DNA of 64,000 bases, taken from Thiocystis violascens DSM 198 (lineage in GTDB: Bacteria > Pseudomonadota > Gammaproteobacteria > Chromatiales > Chromatiaceae). Position 1 is the stretch's first letter; each line of letters opens with the position of its first letter. The notes beneath the pieces are model-generated. The model searched no databases. It was given only the letters and a program-made list of their open reading frames with translations, and was not told the DNA's origin. The translations under genes were made by a program, and so were the position numbers. The stretch spans positions 4,506,501 through 4,570,500 of the forward strand of contig NC_018012.1 of assembly GCF_000227745.2 (NCBI RefSeq). Reading direction: 5' to 3'. Below are positions 1-8,635 of this stretch, one piece after another.

Positions 1-15
1 ATCAAGACGGCGACT

Positions 16-38
16 CGCTCGGCGAAAACCGCCGAGCG
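16..38. terminator. Hairpin downstream of the first gene
   Basis: Arms CGCTCGGCG and CGCCGAGCG pair over 9 bp around an AAAAC loop. The hairpin lies just past the stop of the minus-strand gene at 62-604 and could end its transcript. No clear U tract follows on that strand, so its role as a terminator is an inference. Confidence 0.4.
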
Positions 39-61
39 ACCGCGCCGGGCGGGCCATCGCG

Positions 62-604
62 TTAGTCGTCGACCTGACAGATCCCATTGGCGCCATGCTT
101 GCCGGTGTAGCTGAGGGTGACCGAGTCGTCCGGGTCGATGGCGATGGAGAGCGTGATGCCCGCGCCCGTGGCTTCGTAATAGTCCTTGTTGACCTTCTTG
201 AGCTTCGCTTGTTTGCCATTCAAAAACACGGGTCCGCCCGCGTCGGCGTGCACCTCGATGTCGCCCGGACAGGTGCCGTTAAAAAATGGGACGCCGCTGG
301 CCGCCTTGCCACCGCCGCGCACGGGTGCGGTCGACTCGTCTTCCACTCGCTCCAAGGCGTCGAACTGGCCTTGCGGTGTCACGAAGCACTTCCAGGCCCC
401 GGATTCGCTGCCGACGGTCATGAACACGACGGTGGCGGCTTCGCTGCTCATCATGTCGTAGATCGCTACCTCGGATTTTGGCACGCCTGTCTCCTGCGCC
501 ATTTTCTTCACGCACAGCTTGGCGGCGGGAGAGGCTTTGTCGATCTGGGCCTGGGCGGCGAGCGGCAGGGCGGCGAGCAGGGCGATGGCAAGAATCGGTT
601 TCAT
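62..604 (-). CDS. Secreted hypothetical protein, 180 aa
   Basis: The product starts with a clear Sec signal peptide (MKPILAIALLAALPLAAQA, cleavage likely after residue 19), so the mature protein should be periplasmic or secreted. Three cysteines in the mature part (in LCVKK, NGTCPGD and GICQVDD) plus one at WKCF could form disulfides. I recognise no catalytic motif and no family. It is the first of several small exported proteins of unknown function in the first 6.3 kb. It sits 40 bp downstream of the pmbA-like stop on the same strand and may share its transcript. Confidence 0.75.
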   Translation of the reverse strand: MKPILAIALLAALPLAAQAQIDKASPAAKLCVKKMAQETGVPKSEVAIYDMMSSEAATVVFMTVGSESGAWKCFVTPQGQFDALERVEDESTAPVRGGGKAASGVPFFNGTCPGDIEVHADAGGPVFLNGKQAKLKKVNKDYYEATGAGITLSIAIDPDDSVTLSYTGKHGANGICQVDD

Positions 605-644
605 GGGTTTTCTCCAAGTGACGGGGATGACGCTTGAGGCCCCT

Positions 645-2006
645 TCAGGCCCCGCTGAACTGCACGGCTTCGAACACCAGCGTCGGTGTGCGCAGCGCGG
701 TATAGGGGAAGGGGTCGTTGCCCACTTCCACCAGGCTGGCGAAGAGGGTCTTGAGGTTGCCGGTGACGATCATGCCGACGACGGGCTCGGCGATTTCGCC
801 GCCACGGATGATATGACCGTTGAGCCCCTGGGAGAAGGCGCCGGTGGTCGGGTCGGCGTTGCCGCCAGCCCAGGCGGTGACCAGCACGCCGTCGCCGACC
901 GCGCGGACGATCTCCGCGAGCGCGCGCTCGCCGGGCTGGACGATCTGGTTCGAGGGGTCGCCGGTCGTGACCGGCAGCCCGGTCTTGGCCGCATAGTAGG
1001 TGTCGGCGTAGACGGCCTTGGGGACGCCGCGCTCGATCAGGGTCAAGCGGCGATCGGCGATGCCCTCGCGATCATAGGGGTGGGACTCCAGGCCGCGCGG
1101 GCGCAATGGGTCGTCGATGATGGTGAGCTTGTCGCTGAAGGCCTGGATCTCCATCAGCTTGGGCCAGAAGGACTGGCCCTGCGAGATGTTGCTCGCCGTG
1201 GCCGGGGCGAGCAGGTCGCTGACCAGACGCATCGCGGCGCGCGGCTCGACCACCAGGGTGCCCTTCATGGTCGGTCCCTGGCGGCTGCCCAGACGCGCCC
1301 GTGCCCGCGCCAGGGTTTGCTCGCCGATGCGTGCCGTGCTCGGCAGATCGTCCAGATGCAGACAGGCGGCCCCGTCTTCGCCCTCGGCGCGGCGTTCGCT
1401 GCCGCCCTCACGTTCACCTGGCCCGGTGTCCCGCAAGGAGACCTGCTGGAAGAAGCCGACGCTGGTCTTGCCATAGGCACCGCTGAAGCCGTTGGAGCTG
1501 GCGTCGGCGACGAGCTTCCGGCCGTCCTCGACCGAGCAGATGGTGGAGATCAGCGTCGGTTCGCCACGGACGACCGCCTCCAGCTCGCGGCACCAGGCGA
1601 GACGCTGCTCGCGGGTCAGCTCCGCGACGCGCGGATCGACCAGTTGCAGCCCATCGGCCGGGGCGGTCGGAAACAGCTCCGGCGAGGTGATGCGCCGTTG
1701 AGGATCGGCTTGCAACTGCCGGGTGAGCGGCACCGCCTCGCGGATGAAGTCGCGCAGACGCGCCTCGCGCAGGTCGGTGGTCGAATAAACGCCATAACGG
1801 CCATCGACATAGAGCTTCAGTTCCAGCCCCCGTTTGGTGGAGTCCGAGACGGTCTCCGGTTTGCCGTCGCGAAAGGCATAGCTCAGGCCGCGGTCCTGGA
1901 CGGCCGTCGCCCAGGCGTCATTGGCCCCTGCCGCGCGGGCCATCTCGACCGCCTGCTGGGCGAGCTTCAGCAGGGTGTCGGTTGCTGTCGTGTCGTGATT
2001 AGACAT
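645..2006 (-). CDS. pmbA: TldD/PmbA family protein (PmbA/TldE-like)
   Basis: This is a 453-aa member of the TldD/PmbA (modulator of DNA gyrase) family. In E. coli TldD and TldE/PmbA form a heterodimeric metalloprotease that degrades unfolded peptides and matures microcin B17 and the CcdA antitoxin. Family features are the N-terminal repeat region and the C-terminal stretch GVLVTAWAGGNADPTTGAFS, typical of PmbA. No HExxxH motif is present, as expected for the non-metal-binding partner. I chose the ATG at 2006, which has a GGAGGT site 4 nt upstream, over the in-frame GTG at 2012. It overlaps the stop of the upstream tldD-like gene by 8 nt, pointing to translational coupling. Unlike that partner it has no visible signal peptide. 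Confidence 0.88.
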   Translation of the reverse strand: MSNHDTTATDTLLKLAQQAVEMARAAGANDAWATAVQDRGLSYAFRDGKPETVSDSTKRGLELKLYVDGRYGVYSTTDLREARLRDFIREAVPLTRQLQADPQRRITSPELFPTAPADGLQLVDPRVAELTREQRLAWCRELEAVVRGEPTLISTICSVEDGRKLVADASSNGFSGAYGKTSVGFFQQVSLRDTGPGEREGGSERRAEGEDGAACLHLDDLPSTARIGEQTLARARARLGSRQGPTMKGTLVVEPRAAMRLVSDLLAPATASNISQGQSFWPKLMEIQAFSDKLTIIDDPLRPRGLESHPYDREGIADRRLTLIERGVPKAVYADTYYAAKTGLPVTTGDPSNQIVQPGERALAEIVRAVGDGVLVTAWAGGNADPTTGAFSQGLNGHIIRGGEIAEPVVGMIVTGNLKTLFASLVEVGNDPFPYTALRTPTLVFEAVQFSGA

Positions 2007-3528
2007 TTTCACCTCCTACCGTCATGCGCGAGACCAGGGCCGAGGGCATGCCGATCGAGACCGGTACGCTTTGTCCGTTCTTGCCGCAGACCCAGCCGCC
2101 GGGGTCGAGCTTGAAGTCGTCCGCCACCATGGTGATGCGTTTGAGCACCTCCGGGCCGTTGCCGATGAGATTCACGTCCTTGATCGGCGCGGTGATCTTG
2201 CCGTTCTCCACCAGCCAGCCGTTCTTGACATAGAAGGTGAAGTCGCCGGGGCCGATGGCGACCTGACCGCCGGTGAAGGTCTCGGCGATGATGCCGTGCT
2301 GGATGGAGGCGACGATCTCGTCACGGGTATGGGGTCCGTTCTCCATGAAGGTGGTCGTCATGCGCGCCATGATCGGATAGCGGTAAGACTCGCGCCGCCC
2401 GGAGCCGACATGCTCTTGGAGCCCATAGTGGCGGGCGGAGATGCTGTCGTGCAGATAGGATTTGAGAATACCTTTGTCGACCAGGACGGCGCGCCCAGTG
2501 GCGTTGCCTTCGTCGTCCATGTTCAGCGTGCCCAGCTCGTGCGGCAGGTTGCCCTGATCGACCACGGTGACGAAGGGCGCGGCCACCGGCTTGCCGATCA
2601 TGTCTGAATAGATGCTGGTGCCGTTGCGGTTGAAGTCGGCCTCCATGCCGTGGCCGATGGCCTCGTGCAGCAGCACGCTGCTGGCCCCGGCGGCGAGCAC
2701 CACCGGCATCTCGCCGGCCGGCGGGCGGCGGGCGTCGAACAGCACGAGGGTGCGGGCGACGACCTCGTCAACCTGTTCCTTGAGGCGGGCATCGGTGAAG
2801 AAGTCGAGTCCGTCGCGCGCGCCCAGCGAGACCATGTTGCTCTGGGTCTGATCGCCGCGCTTGGCGGTCACCATCAGGCCGAGCAGCGCGCTCGGGCGGC
2901 GGTCGGTCAGCAGACGGCCGTCCAGGGTCGCGATCAGCACCCGCTCGTCGGTGTCGGTCAACTGCACCGTCACCTTGTCGATGGCGGGATCGGCGGCGCG
3001 CAGCATCGCCTCGACCTTCTGGATCAGCGGCAGTTTCTCGTCCAGCCCGACCTCGGACCAGGGCCGCTTGACTGGATAGAGATCGCCCTGCCGCCTGGGG
3101 TCGAAATGCGCCGGCAGGGTCGCGCGCCCACCGCTCGCGATGGTCGCGGCGGTGCGGGCGGCCTGGAGCATGGACTCGGGCGTCAGATCCTCGGTGAAGG
3201 CGAAGCCGGTCTGATCCCCGACGACGACCCGCAGCCCGACTCCCTGGGCGATGTCGCTCGTGGCCTGGCTGGCCAGCCCATCCTGCAACCGGATGAGGTT
3301 GGTGCGCTTGTGCTGGAAATAGAGTTCGGCGAAATCCGCGCCGTTGGCGGTCAGTTCGGTCATGACGCGGCGGATCACGGCCTCGTCAATGCCGAACCAG
3401 TCGAGGAAGGGATTGGCTGGCGCGGGTGCGGTCAGGTCTGTCGCCTGCGGCTGGGCGCGGAGAAAGGCCGGCAGGGTCAGACTCGCCAGACCGGCGGTGC
3501 CGGTGGCGAGGAAATGGCGTCGGTTCAT
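1999..3528 (-). CDS. tldD: TldD-like metalloprotease with Tat signal
   Basis: This 509-aa TldD-family protein carries the metal-binding HEAIGH motif (HExxxH, H288 to H293), which defines the catalytic subunit of the TldD/TldE protease. It begins MNRRHFLATGTAGLASLTLP, a twin-arginine (Tat) signal with the RR pair, a hydrophobic core and an A-Q-A type end, so export of the folded protein to the periplasm is predicted. The longer reading frame upstream of this methionine (to 3606) has no signal-like character, so I start at 3528. The gene overlaps the pmbA-like gene by 8 nt. E. coli TldD is cytoplasmic, so the signal is unusual for a protein expected to pair with an unsignalled partner. Confidence 0.88.
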   Translation of the reverse strand: MNRRHFLATGTAGLASLTLPAFLRAQPQATDLTAPAPANPFLDWFGIDEAVIRRVMTELTANGADFAELYFQHKRTNLIRLQDGLASQATSDIAQGVGLRVVVGDQTGFAFTEDLTPESMLQAARTAATIASGGRATLPAHFDPRRQGDLYPVKRPWSEVGLDEKLPLIQKVEAMLRAADPAIDKVTVQLTDTDERVLIATLDGRLLTDRRPSALLGLMVTAKRGDQTQSNMVSLGARDGLDFFTDARLKEQVDEVVARTLVLFDARRPPAGEMPVVLAAGASSVLLHEAIGHGMEADFNRNGTSIYSDMIGKPVAAPFVTVVDQGNLPHELGTLNMDDEGNATGRAVLVDKGILKSYLHDSISARHYGLQEHVGSGRRESYRYPIMARMTTTFMENGPHTRDEIVASIQHGIIAETFTGGQVAIGPGDFTFYVKNGWLVENGKITAPIKDVNLIGNGPEVLKRITMVADDFKLDPGGWVCGKNGQSVPVSIGMPSALVSRMTVGGENV

Positions 3529-3613
3529 GGTCGGCTCCGGTGGCGGCTGGACAGGGTTCGAGTCGGTATCCTCGGTCTTCGCTGGAAGGCCAAGCGCATG
3601 GGGCAAGTGGATA

Positions 3614-4621
3614 TCAGGCGCTGCTCATGATGACGAAGTCTTTCCCGGAGCGACGGTCGGGGTGCAGCGGGTTGTCCGTGACGACCAGCACCAGACCCGG
3701 ATGCAGGCTGCGCTCGACGGCGCGTTGGAAGGCGTTGTCGGCGGTGAGCCGGGTGAGCAGCGCGTCCGGCGATCCCCACCCCGTCCCGAGATCCGCCCCC
3801 GCCGTCTCGTGGTGACTGATGGCGTGCCAGGCGAGCCCCTTGGTCCCGGCGTGACTCCCGTTCAGGACGAAGACGTGCGAACCGAGCTTGCCGCCCGCAC
3901 CGGCGAGCCGTCCTTCGGCGGCGACCTCGCCGTTTTCGATCAGCTCCAGTTTGCGATCGGCCGATGAGGCGATGATCGTGGTCACCGGGTACTCGGCCTC
4001 GGCGTCCCAGTCGGACGGGTGGCGCTTGCCTTCCAGTCCCGCGACCGCCCGCTCGAACTCGTGCTCGGCGTAGCCGGCGAGGACGAGACCCGGATGGGTC
4101 AGCTCCCAGGGATCCGCGTGCGCGCCGGCGATGATCACGGGGGTGCCGACATGGGTGACCGTCCAGAGCTTTTCGGAGAAGGCCATCGGCAGGCGCACGC
4201 AGCCATGCGAGGCCGGATAGCCGGGCAGCTTGCCGGCATGCAGCGCGATGCCGTCCCAGGTCAGCCGATTCATGTTCGGCATGGGCGCGTTGTTATAAGT
4301 GGAGGAATGGTGGTTCTTGTCCTTCTCCAGCACGACGAAGACCCCATTCGGCGTCTCGTGGCCCGATTTGCCGGTGGAGCAGGTGGAGACGGCGATCCGC
4401 ACCCCGTTACGATAGACGTGCGTCATCTGTTCGGGCAGCGAGACCACCACGGCCACGGCGCCTTTTGGCGAGCGCTCCGGATGCCAGGTGAACTCGCCGG
4501 GCTGGAGGTCGTGGATCTCCTTGACAACCTCGGCGCGGGAGCCCCGATGCGCGAGGATGAAGGGCGCCGCCCCCAGGGCGGCGAGTCGAAGGAGTGCGGT
4601 ACGGCGATCGATCGGCTGCAT
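3614..4621 (-). CDS. L,D-transpeptidase (YkuD family), exported
   Basis: This 335-aa protein has a YkuD catalytic domain with the signature SHGCVRLPM, placing the catalytic cysteine at about residue 141. Such enzymes make 3-3 peptidoglycan cross-links or attach lipoproteins to peptidoglycan in the periplasm. The N-terminus has an RR pair (IDRRTALLRL) followed by a hydrophobic stretch ending near HRGSRA, so Tat export is possible, though a Sec signal cannot be excluded. The C-terminal 130 residues after the YkuD core match nothing I recognise. It lies just upstream of the TldD/PmbA pair on the same strand, with 85 bp between them. Confidence 0.85.
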   Translation of the reverse strand: MQPIDRRTALLRLAALGAAPFILAHRGSRAEVVKEIHDLQPGEFTWHPERSPKGAVAVVVSLPEQMTHVYRNGVRIAVSTCSTGKSGHETPNGVFVVLEKDKNHHSSTYNNAPMPNMNRLTWDGIALHAGKLPGYPASHGCVRLPMAFSEKLWTVTHVGTPVIIAGAHADPWELTHPGLVLAGYAEHEFERAVAGLEGKRHPSDWDAEAEYPVTTIIASSADRKLELIENGEVAAEGRLAGAGGKLGSHVFVLNGSHAGTKGLAWHAISHHETAGADLGTGWGSPDALLTRLTADNAFQRAVERSLHPGLVLVVTDNPLHPDRRSGKDFVIMSSA

Positions 4622-4646
4622 CGTCAGGGAATCCTGTCAGTCGTTG

Positions 4647-4733
4647 TTAAACCGCGCCTCGGGCTGTAGGCGATGTTTCCGGATTGGATCGGCATCGGCA
4701 GACGCAACAATCGTCGGCGCTGGCGCGGTTTAG
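4647..4733. repeat. TTAAACCGCG element, copy 1 (87 bp)
   Basis: The left arm TTAAACCGCGCC (4647-4658) is inverted at GGCGCGGTTTAG (4722-4733), giving an 87-bp element in the gap between the L,D-transpeptidase start and the next gene's stop. Four other two-ended copies lie at 12859, 35086, 42302 and 42419. Confidence 0.75.
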
Positions 4734-4767
4734 GTTAAGGAATGTGAGGCGCGATGGCCGAGGCGTA

Positions 4768-5151
4768 TCAACCGCCAGACACCACCGCGTCGGGGATCTC
4801 GAAGCGTTCGTCGCCGGTGCGAATGCGCGTCAGGTCGCCCTCTCGATCGGTGGAGAAGGCGGTGCCGCTGGTCGATCCCTCGATGCCGGTCGCCCGGCCC
4901 CGCTCGAAGCGGATCACGCGCGAGGCGCCGCCGGGCAAGAAGACCGTTACCCGCGCCGCGCCCGAGCCTTCGCGGCGCACGCCGAACGGGCACGATGTCA
5001 TCGGCTGACCGGTCGCCGTGGCGCAGGGGATGGAGCCGGTGGCGTGGAAATCGGTTTCGGGGACCAGGGCATCGGAGGCACTGGCGAGGGGGAAGCCGGA
5101 GCCGAGGAGCAGAGCGGCAAGAAGTGACAGAGACGGGGAAAGGCGGCGCAT
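4768..5151 (-). CDS. Secreted hypothetical protein, 127 aa
   Basis: Starting at the ATG at 5151 gives a clean signal peptide (MRRLSPSLSLLAALLLGSG, ending near ASA). The upstream extension of the frame to 5217 is not signal-like and was dropped. The mature part has two cysteines (SIPCATATG and TSCPFGVRR) and beta-rich character, with segments such as ARVTVFLPGG and GDLTRIRTGDERFEI. I do not recognise a named family. It belongs to the group of small exported proteins at the left end of the window. Confidence 0.7.
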   Translation of the reverse strand: MRRLSPSLSLLAALLLGSGFPLASASDALVPETDFHATGSIPCATATGQPMTSCPFGVRREGSGAARVTVFLPGGASRVIRFERGRATGIEGSTSGTAFSTDREGDLTRIRTGDERFEIPDAVVSGG

Positions 5152-5244
5152 GCGGGGAAAGACTCCTGGTCGGAAGGGCGAAGGCGCGCCGTGTGTGCTG
5201 GTCGTAACAAAACGCACGGCACGCCGGATTCTCGCAGTTCGCGC

Positions 5245-5883
5245 CTATTCGCAATCCAGCATGGTGACATCGACGATGGACCGATAGCGCCCGTTCTCGG
5301 TACGAATGGTGACGCAATGCGAGCCCTTGACCCAGTTCGTATAGGAGCTGCCGCCGCCCTTACTGCCCGATGCGTACTCGTAACCGCGGTCCTCCATCTC
5401 CATCTCGCCGCTGCTCGCCTTGGCACCCACCAGATCCTGAAGCGCGGCGGCTCCGCCGTGCCCGCTGTGCCGTTGCGGCTGCTCCATCTCGCCGTCGTCC
5501 TGATGCTTATTGGCTTGACTGGCCGCAACCCCGATGGCCACGGCTGCCGCCGTTCCGATCGCCAGCTTCTCGGCGGTCCCCATGCCCTTGGGTTTGGGGC
5601 CGCTGTAGTCGGCGGTGGTCACATGGCGATTTTTGACCTCGCAGGTCCAGGGATGCTTGTCGCCGTCGACCTTGGCCTTGCCCTCGACCTTGAAGTGCTT
5701 CTCGCCGTCGAGTTGCATCGCATGGGCATCGCGCAGGTCGGTGAGGTTGTATTCGCTCCGGATGCGGTTCTCGCAATCGCGGATCGCGTCTTCCTCACCA
5801 TAGGCGAGGACAATGCCTGGGGTCGCGAGGGCAAAGGTCAGCAGAACGCCCATGGGCGCGCGGAGGAGAGAGGAATGATGCAT
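5245..5883 (-). CDS. Secreted hypothetical protein, 212 aa, with glycine/alanine-rich segment
   Basis: The ATG at 5883 begins a signal peptide (MHHSSLLRAPMGVLLTFALA, cleavage near VLA). The mature protein has an acidic N-terminal part with two cysteines (RDCENR and WTCEV), then a small-residue hydrophobic stretch (KLAIGTAAAVAIGVAASQ, about residues 105-122) that could be a membrane-inserted or glycine-zipper-like helix. A charged linker and a C-terminal part with two more cysteines (GSHCVTIR and MLDCE) follow. No family is recognised. The C-terminal segment resembles short secreted domains with paired cysteines, but that is only an impression. Confidence 0.7.
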   Translation of the reverse strand: MHHSSLLRAPMGVLLTFALATPGIVLAYGEEDAIRDCENRIRSEYNLTDLRDAHAMQLDGEKHFKVEGKAKVDGDKHPWTCEVKNRHVTTADYSGPKPKGMGTAEKLAIGTAAAVAIGVAASQANKHQDDGEMEQPQRHSGHGGAAALQDLVGAKASSGEMEMEDRGYEYASGSKGGGSSYTNWVKGSHCVTIRTENGRYRSIVDVTMLDCE

Positions 5884-5958
5884 GGATTGGCTCCGGATGG
5901 TTTGATGGATCGAGAAGACTTGAATGCTTGAAGTGGACCGCAAGTGCGCCGGCCCCGG

Positions 5959-6318
5959 CTAGGGCTGGTAGGACGATTCGCGTAGATAACGCCCCGCGAC
6001 CCAACCCTGGGAGCGGCTATCCTCGGGCCGTGCGACCTGGCACCAACGCTGATCGCCCGTCATGGTGCAGCCGAGGTTGCGAATGATCGAGCCATTGGGC
6101 AAGTCTCCGACCACGCGCTCCCGAGCGGAGGGACCGGCGCGCAGATGCAGCGTGTCGCCGCTGGCCACGCCGGTGACCTCCCAGAAATCCGGTCCGCCGG
6201 CGAGTCCGTCGGCGAAGTCGCCGGCAGGCGCGGCGGCGCTGGCGCGAGGCGTGCCGTCGGCGAGCAAGGGCGCGGCGGCCAGGAGGCAGGCGAGGAGGGA
6301 GATAGCCGGTGTCTTCAT
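5959..6318 (-). CDS. Exported SH3-domain protein, 119 aa
   Basis: After a signal peptide (MKTPAISLLACLLAAAPLLA), the mature protein carries a bacterial SH3 (SH3_3) domain: VASGDTLHLRAGPS, then VVGDLPNGSIIRNLGC, then RWCQVARPED and GWVAGRYL. These small domains bind peptidoglycan or peptides in the periplasm. The ATG at 6318 was chosen because the signal peptide starts there; the longer frame to 6399 is not signal-like. It runs divergently from the fructose bisphosphatase gene. The exact role is unknown. Confidence 0.8.
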   Translation of the reverse strand: MKTPAISLLACLLAAAPLLADGTPRASAAAPAGDFADGLAGGPDFWEVTGVASGDTLHLRAGPSARERVVGDLPNGSIIRNLGCTMTGDQRWCQVARPEDSRSQGWVAGRYLRESSYQP

Positions 6319-6645
6319 CAGGGTTCGCTTCCAGGGGGCTTTAGGTTTCAGGCTGTCTGTCTGGCTCCGATCATATAAAGAGGCGCCGATGCCCGGCAAT
6401 AGGGGAATCTCCGTCAGGAATTTCCTGACAGCCGTTCGATCATGCTGGTTTCACGCGCCCGCTTCAGGCCGACGCGCCCGGCGCGGCTGCCCGGTCGCGG
6501 CGATGTCCCGGCGGCGTTGCCCATGCGTCCGGCAGCCAACATCGCGCCTCGCGCGCGGCGGGCGGGTTTCTGTTCGACTCGCGAACCCCTATACTGCCGA
6601 ACTCTAATACTAAGAACGCAAACGTGCTTCGAGACGAGGACCAGC

Positions 6646-7662
6646 ATGCATAACGGTAGCATCAGCATTACCCAGTTCATCATCGAGGAACAGCGCCACG
6701 TGGCCGGCGCGACGGGCGATTTCACGTCGCTGCTCAATGACGTGGTCACGGCCTGCAAGGTCATCAGTAACATGGTCAACCATGGCGCCCTCGTTGGGGT
6801 GCTCGGGAGTGCCGGGAGCGAGAATGTCCAGGGCGAGACCCAGAAGAAGATGGACATCCTCTCCAACGATGTCTTTCTGAAATCCAACGAGTGGGCCGGC
6901 CATCTGGCGGCGATGGCCTCCGAGGAGATGGACGACATCTATCCCATTCCGGACAAGTATCCGCGCGGCAAATATCTCCTGACCTTCGATCCGTTGGACG
7001 GCTCGTCGAACATGGATGTCAACGTCTCGGTCGGCACCATCTTTTCCATCCTGCGTTGCGCGGGCGGCGGTGCGGCCCCGACCGAGCGCGATTTCCTGCA
7101 GGCGGGGACGCAGCAGGTCGCCGCGGGCTATGCGCTTTACGGCCCTTCGACCATGATGGTGCTGACCACCGGCAACGGGGTGAACGGCTTCACGCTGGAT
7201 CAGAACATCGGCGAGTTCATCCTCACCCATCCGAACATGACGATTCCGGCCGACACCCGCGAGTTCGCCATCAATGCCTCGAACATGCGTTTCTGGGAGC
7301 CGCCGGTGGCGCGCTATGTCCAGGAGTGTCTGGATGGCAAGGACGGTCCGCGCGGCGACGATTTCAACATGCGCTGGATTGCCTCCATGGTGGCCGAGGT
7401 GCATCGCATCCTGACCCGTGGCGGGATCTTTATGTATCCGATGGATGCCAAGATGAAGGAGAAGGGTCTGAGCGGGAAGCTGCGTCTGCTGTATGAGGCC
7501 AATCCCATGTCCTTCATCGTCGAGCAGGCCGGCGGCGGTTCCATCACGGGCACCGAGCGGATCCTGGATCTGCAACCCGAGTCGCTACATCAGCGCGTGC
7601 CGGTCATCCTCGGCTCGAAGAACGAGGTCGAGCGGATTTTGGGGTATCACAAGCAGGATTGA
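6646..7662 (+). CDS. fbp: Fructose-1,6-bisphosphatase class I
   Basis: This 338-aa enzyme removes the 1-phosphate of fructose-1,6-bisphosphate in gluconeogenesis and, in autotrophs, the Calvin cycle. The class I metal site appears as FDPLDGSSNMDVN with the preceding acidic residues, and the length fits. Other family segments are QFIIEEQ near the N-terminus and GGIFMYPMDAK. The ATG at 6646 follows a GAGG ribosome site, and the long in-frame extension upstream (from 6442) lacks conserved sequence. A strong terminator follows directly, so it is probably monocistronic. In a purple sulfur bacterium it would serve CO2 fixation, but the host assignment is inferred. Confidence 0.95.
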   Translation: MHNGSISITQFIIEEQRHVAGATGDFTSLLNDVVTACKVISNMVNHGALVGVLGSAGSENVQGETQKKMDILSNDVFLKSNEWAGHLAAMASEEMDDIYPIPDKYPRGKYLLTFDPLDGSSNMDVNVSVGTIFSILRCAGGGAAPTERDFLQAGTQQVAAGYALYGPSTMMVLTTGNGVNGFTLDQNIGEFILTHPNMTIPADTREFAINASNMRFWEPPVARYVQECLDGKDGPRGDDFNMRWIASMVAEVHRILTRGGIFMYPMDAKMKEKGLSGKLRLLYEANPMSFIVEQAGGGSITGTERILDLQPESLHQRVPVILGSKNEVERILGYHKQD

Positions 7663-7669
7663 GGCGATT

Positions 7670-7703
7670 GGCACCCTCTCGACTGCGGGTGCCATTTTGT
7701 TTT
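7670..7703 (+). terminator. Rho-independent terminator of fbp
   Basis: GGCACCC pairs with GGGTGCC around a 10-nt loop, followed by ATTTTGTTTT. This is a textbook intrinsic terminator 8 nt after the fbp stop codon. Confidence 0.85.
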
Positions 7704-7890
7704 AATCAACGGCGTTCGGCGTGACATGCGCCGTTTTCGAGTGATCGGCCAGGTTGAAATACACCGGCAGGATCGGAGCTTGCGCGGTTTAAATGATAAA
7801 AAACAAATAGTTCAATTGCGTCTTTCCAATCACCGTGGGTCACGATAATGCTGAGGTCGCTCAATACAACGCCGGTCGCTCTGGACGCAA

Positions 7891-8616
7891 TTGAACGTGA
7901 TCGATGAACTGCGTCGGGGGCCGCTGCTCTCCCGACTGGAAACCGAACAACTCGACCGGGTTAGCCGTCACGCCGCCCGCGTGACCCTGGACGCCGATCA
8001 ACTGCTGTTCAGTCAGGGCGACCCCGCCAATCGTTTTTATCTGCTCCTGAAAGGACAGATGCAGTTGTTCCGGCTCTCGCCCGAGGGTGCCGAGAAGGTC
8101 ATCGAGATCGTGAGTCCCGGCCAGACCTTTGCCGAGGCGCTGATGTTTCTCAATGCCCCGCGCTATCCGGTCTGCGCCTCCGCGCTGTGTCCGTCGGAGT
8201 TGATCGCGATCGATGCGCTTGACTTCGCCAGCATGCTGCGCGAGTCCGTGGAGACCTGTTTTCAGTTGCTTGGGGTCTTGAGCCAGCGGCTGCGCGGACT
8301 GATCGGCGAGATCGACGATCTCACCCTGCATACGGCGACCAGCCGCGTCGCCCGCTATCTGGTCGCGAAGATGCCTCCTGGCCAGCAAACCCTGGAACTC
8401 GATGTCCGTAAGGGCGTGCTCGCCTCGCGTCTGTCGGTGCAGCCGGAGACCTTTTCGCGGGTCGTCAAAGCGCTCGGCGCGCAGGGTGCGATCCGGATGC
8501 AGGGAACTCAGGTGACCGTACTCGACCCCAAGGCGCTGATCGGGATTGCGGAAATGGAGGAGATCCTGGAACCAGGGCCGTTATCGATCGGCAGTCTGGG
8601 ATCGCTGCGGCCTTAG
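7891..8616 (+). CDS. Crp/Fnr family transcriptional regulator
   Basis: This 241-aa protein has an N-terminal cyclic-nucleotide-binding-like fold (about residues 10-125, with NRFYLLLKGQMQLFRLSPEG) and a C-terminal winged helix with LASRLSVQPETFSRVVKAL as recognition region (about 170-215). It lacks the N-terminal cysteine cluster of FNR, so it is more like the Dnr/NnrR type or another effector-binding subgroup. The reading frame opens with TTG at 7891; GTG at 7897 is an equally plausible start. It lies downstream of fbp but beyond that gene's terminator, so it has its own promoter. The target genes are unknown. Confidence 0.85.
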   Translation: MNVIDELRRGPLLSRLETEQLDRVSRHAARVTLDADQLLFSQGDPANRFYLLLKGQMQLFRLSPEGAEKVIEIVSPGQTFAEALMFLNAPRYPVCASALCPSELIAIDALDFASMLRESVETCFQLLGVLSQRLRGLIGEIDDLTLHTATSRVARYLVAKMPPGQQTLELDVRKGVLASRLSVQPETFSRVVKALGAQGAIRMQGTQVTVLDPKALIGIAEMEEILEPGPLSIGSLGSLRP

Positions 8617-8635
8617 GCGGTGGCTGACGCTGAAG

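Noticed and set aside
519..2114. 531-aa plus-strand frame opposite the pmbA-like gene
   Set aside because: It is the antisense shadow of a well-conserved gene in GC-rich DNA; its translation is rich in Arg, Gly and Ala and has no family features.
6567..6595. Sigma-70 promoter of fbp
   Set aside because: TATACT at 6590-6595 is a good -10, but the -35 position (TTTCTG) is poor; not reported as a feature.
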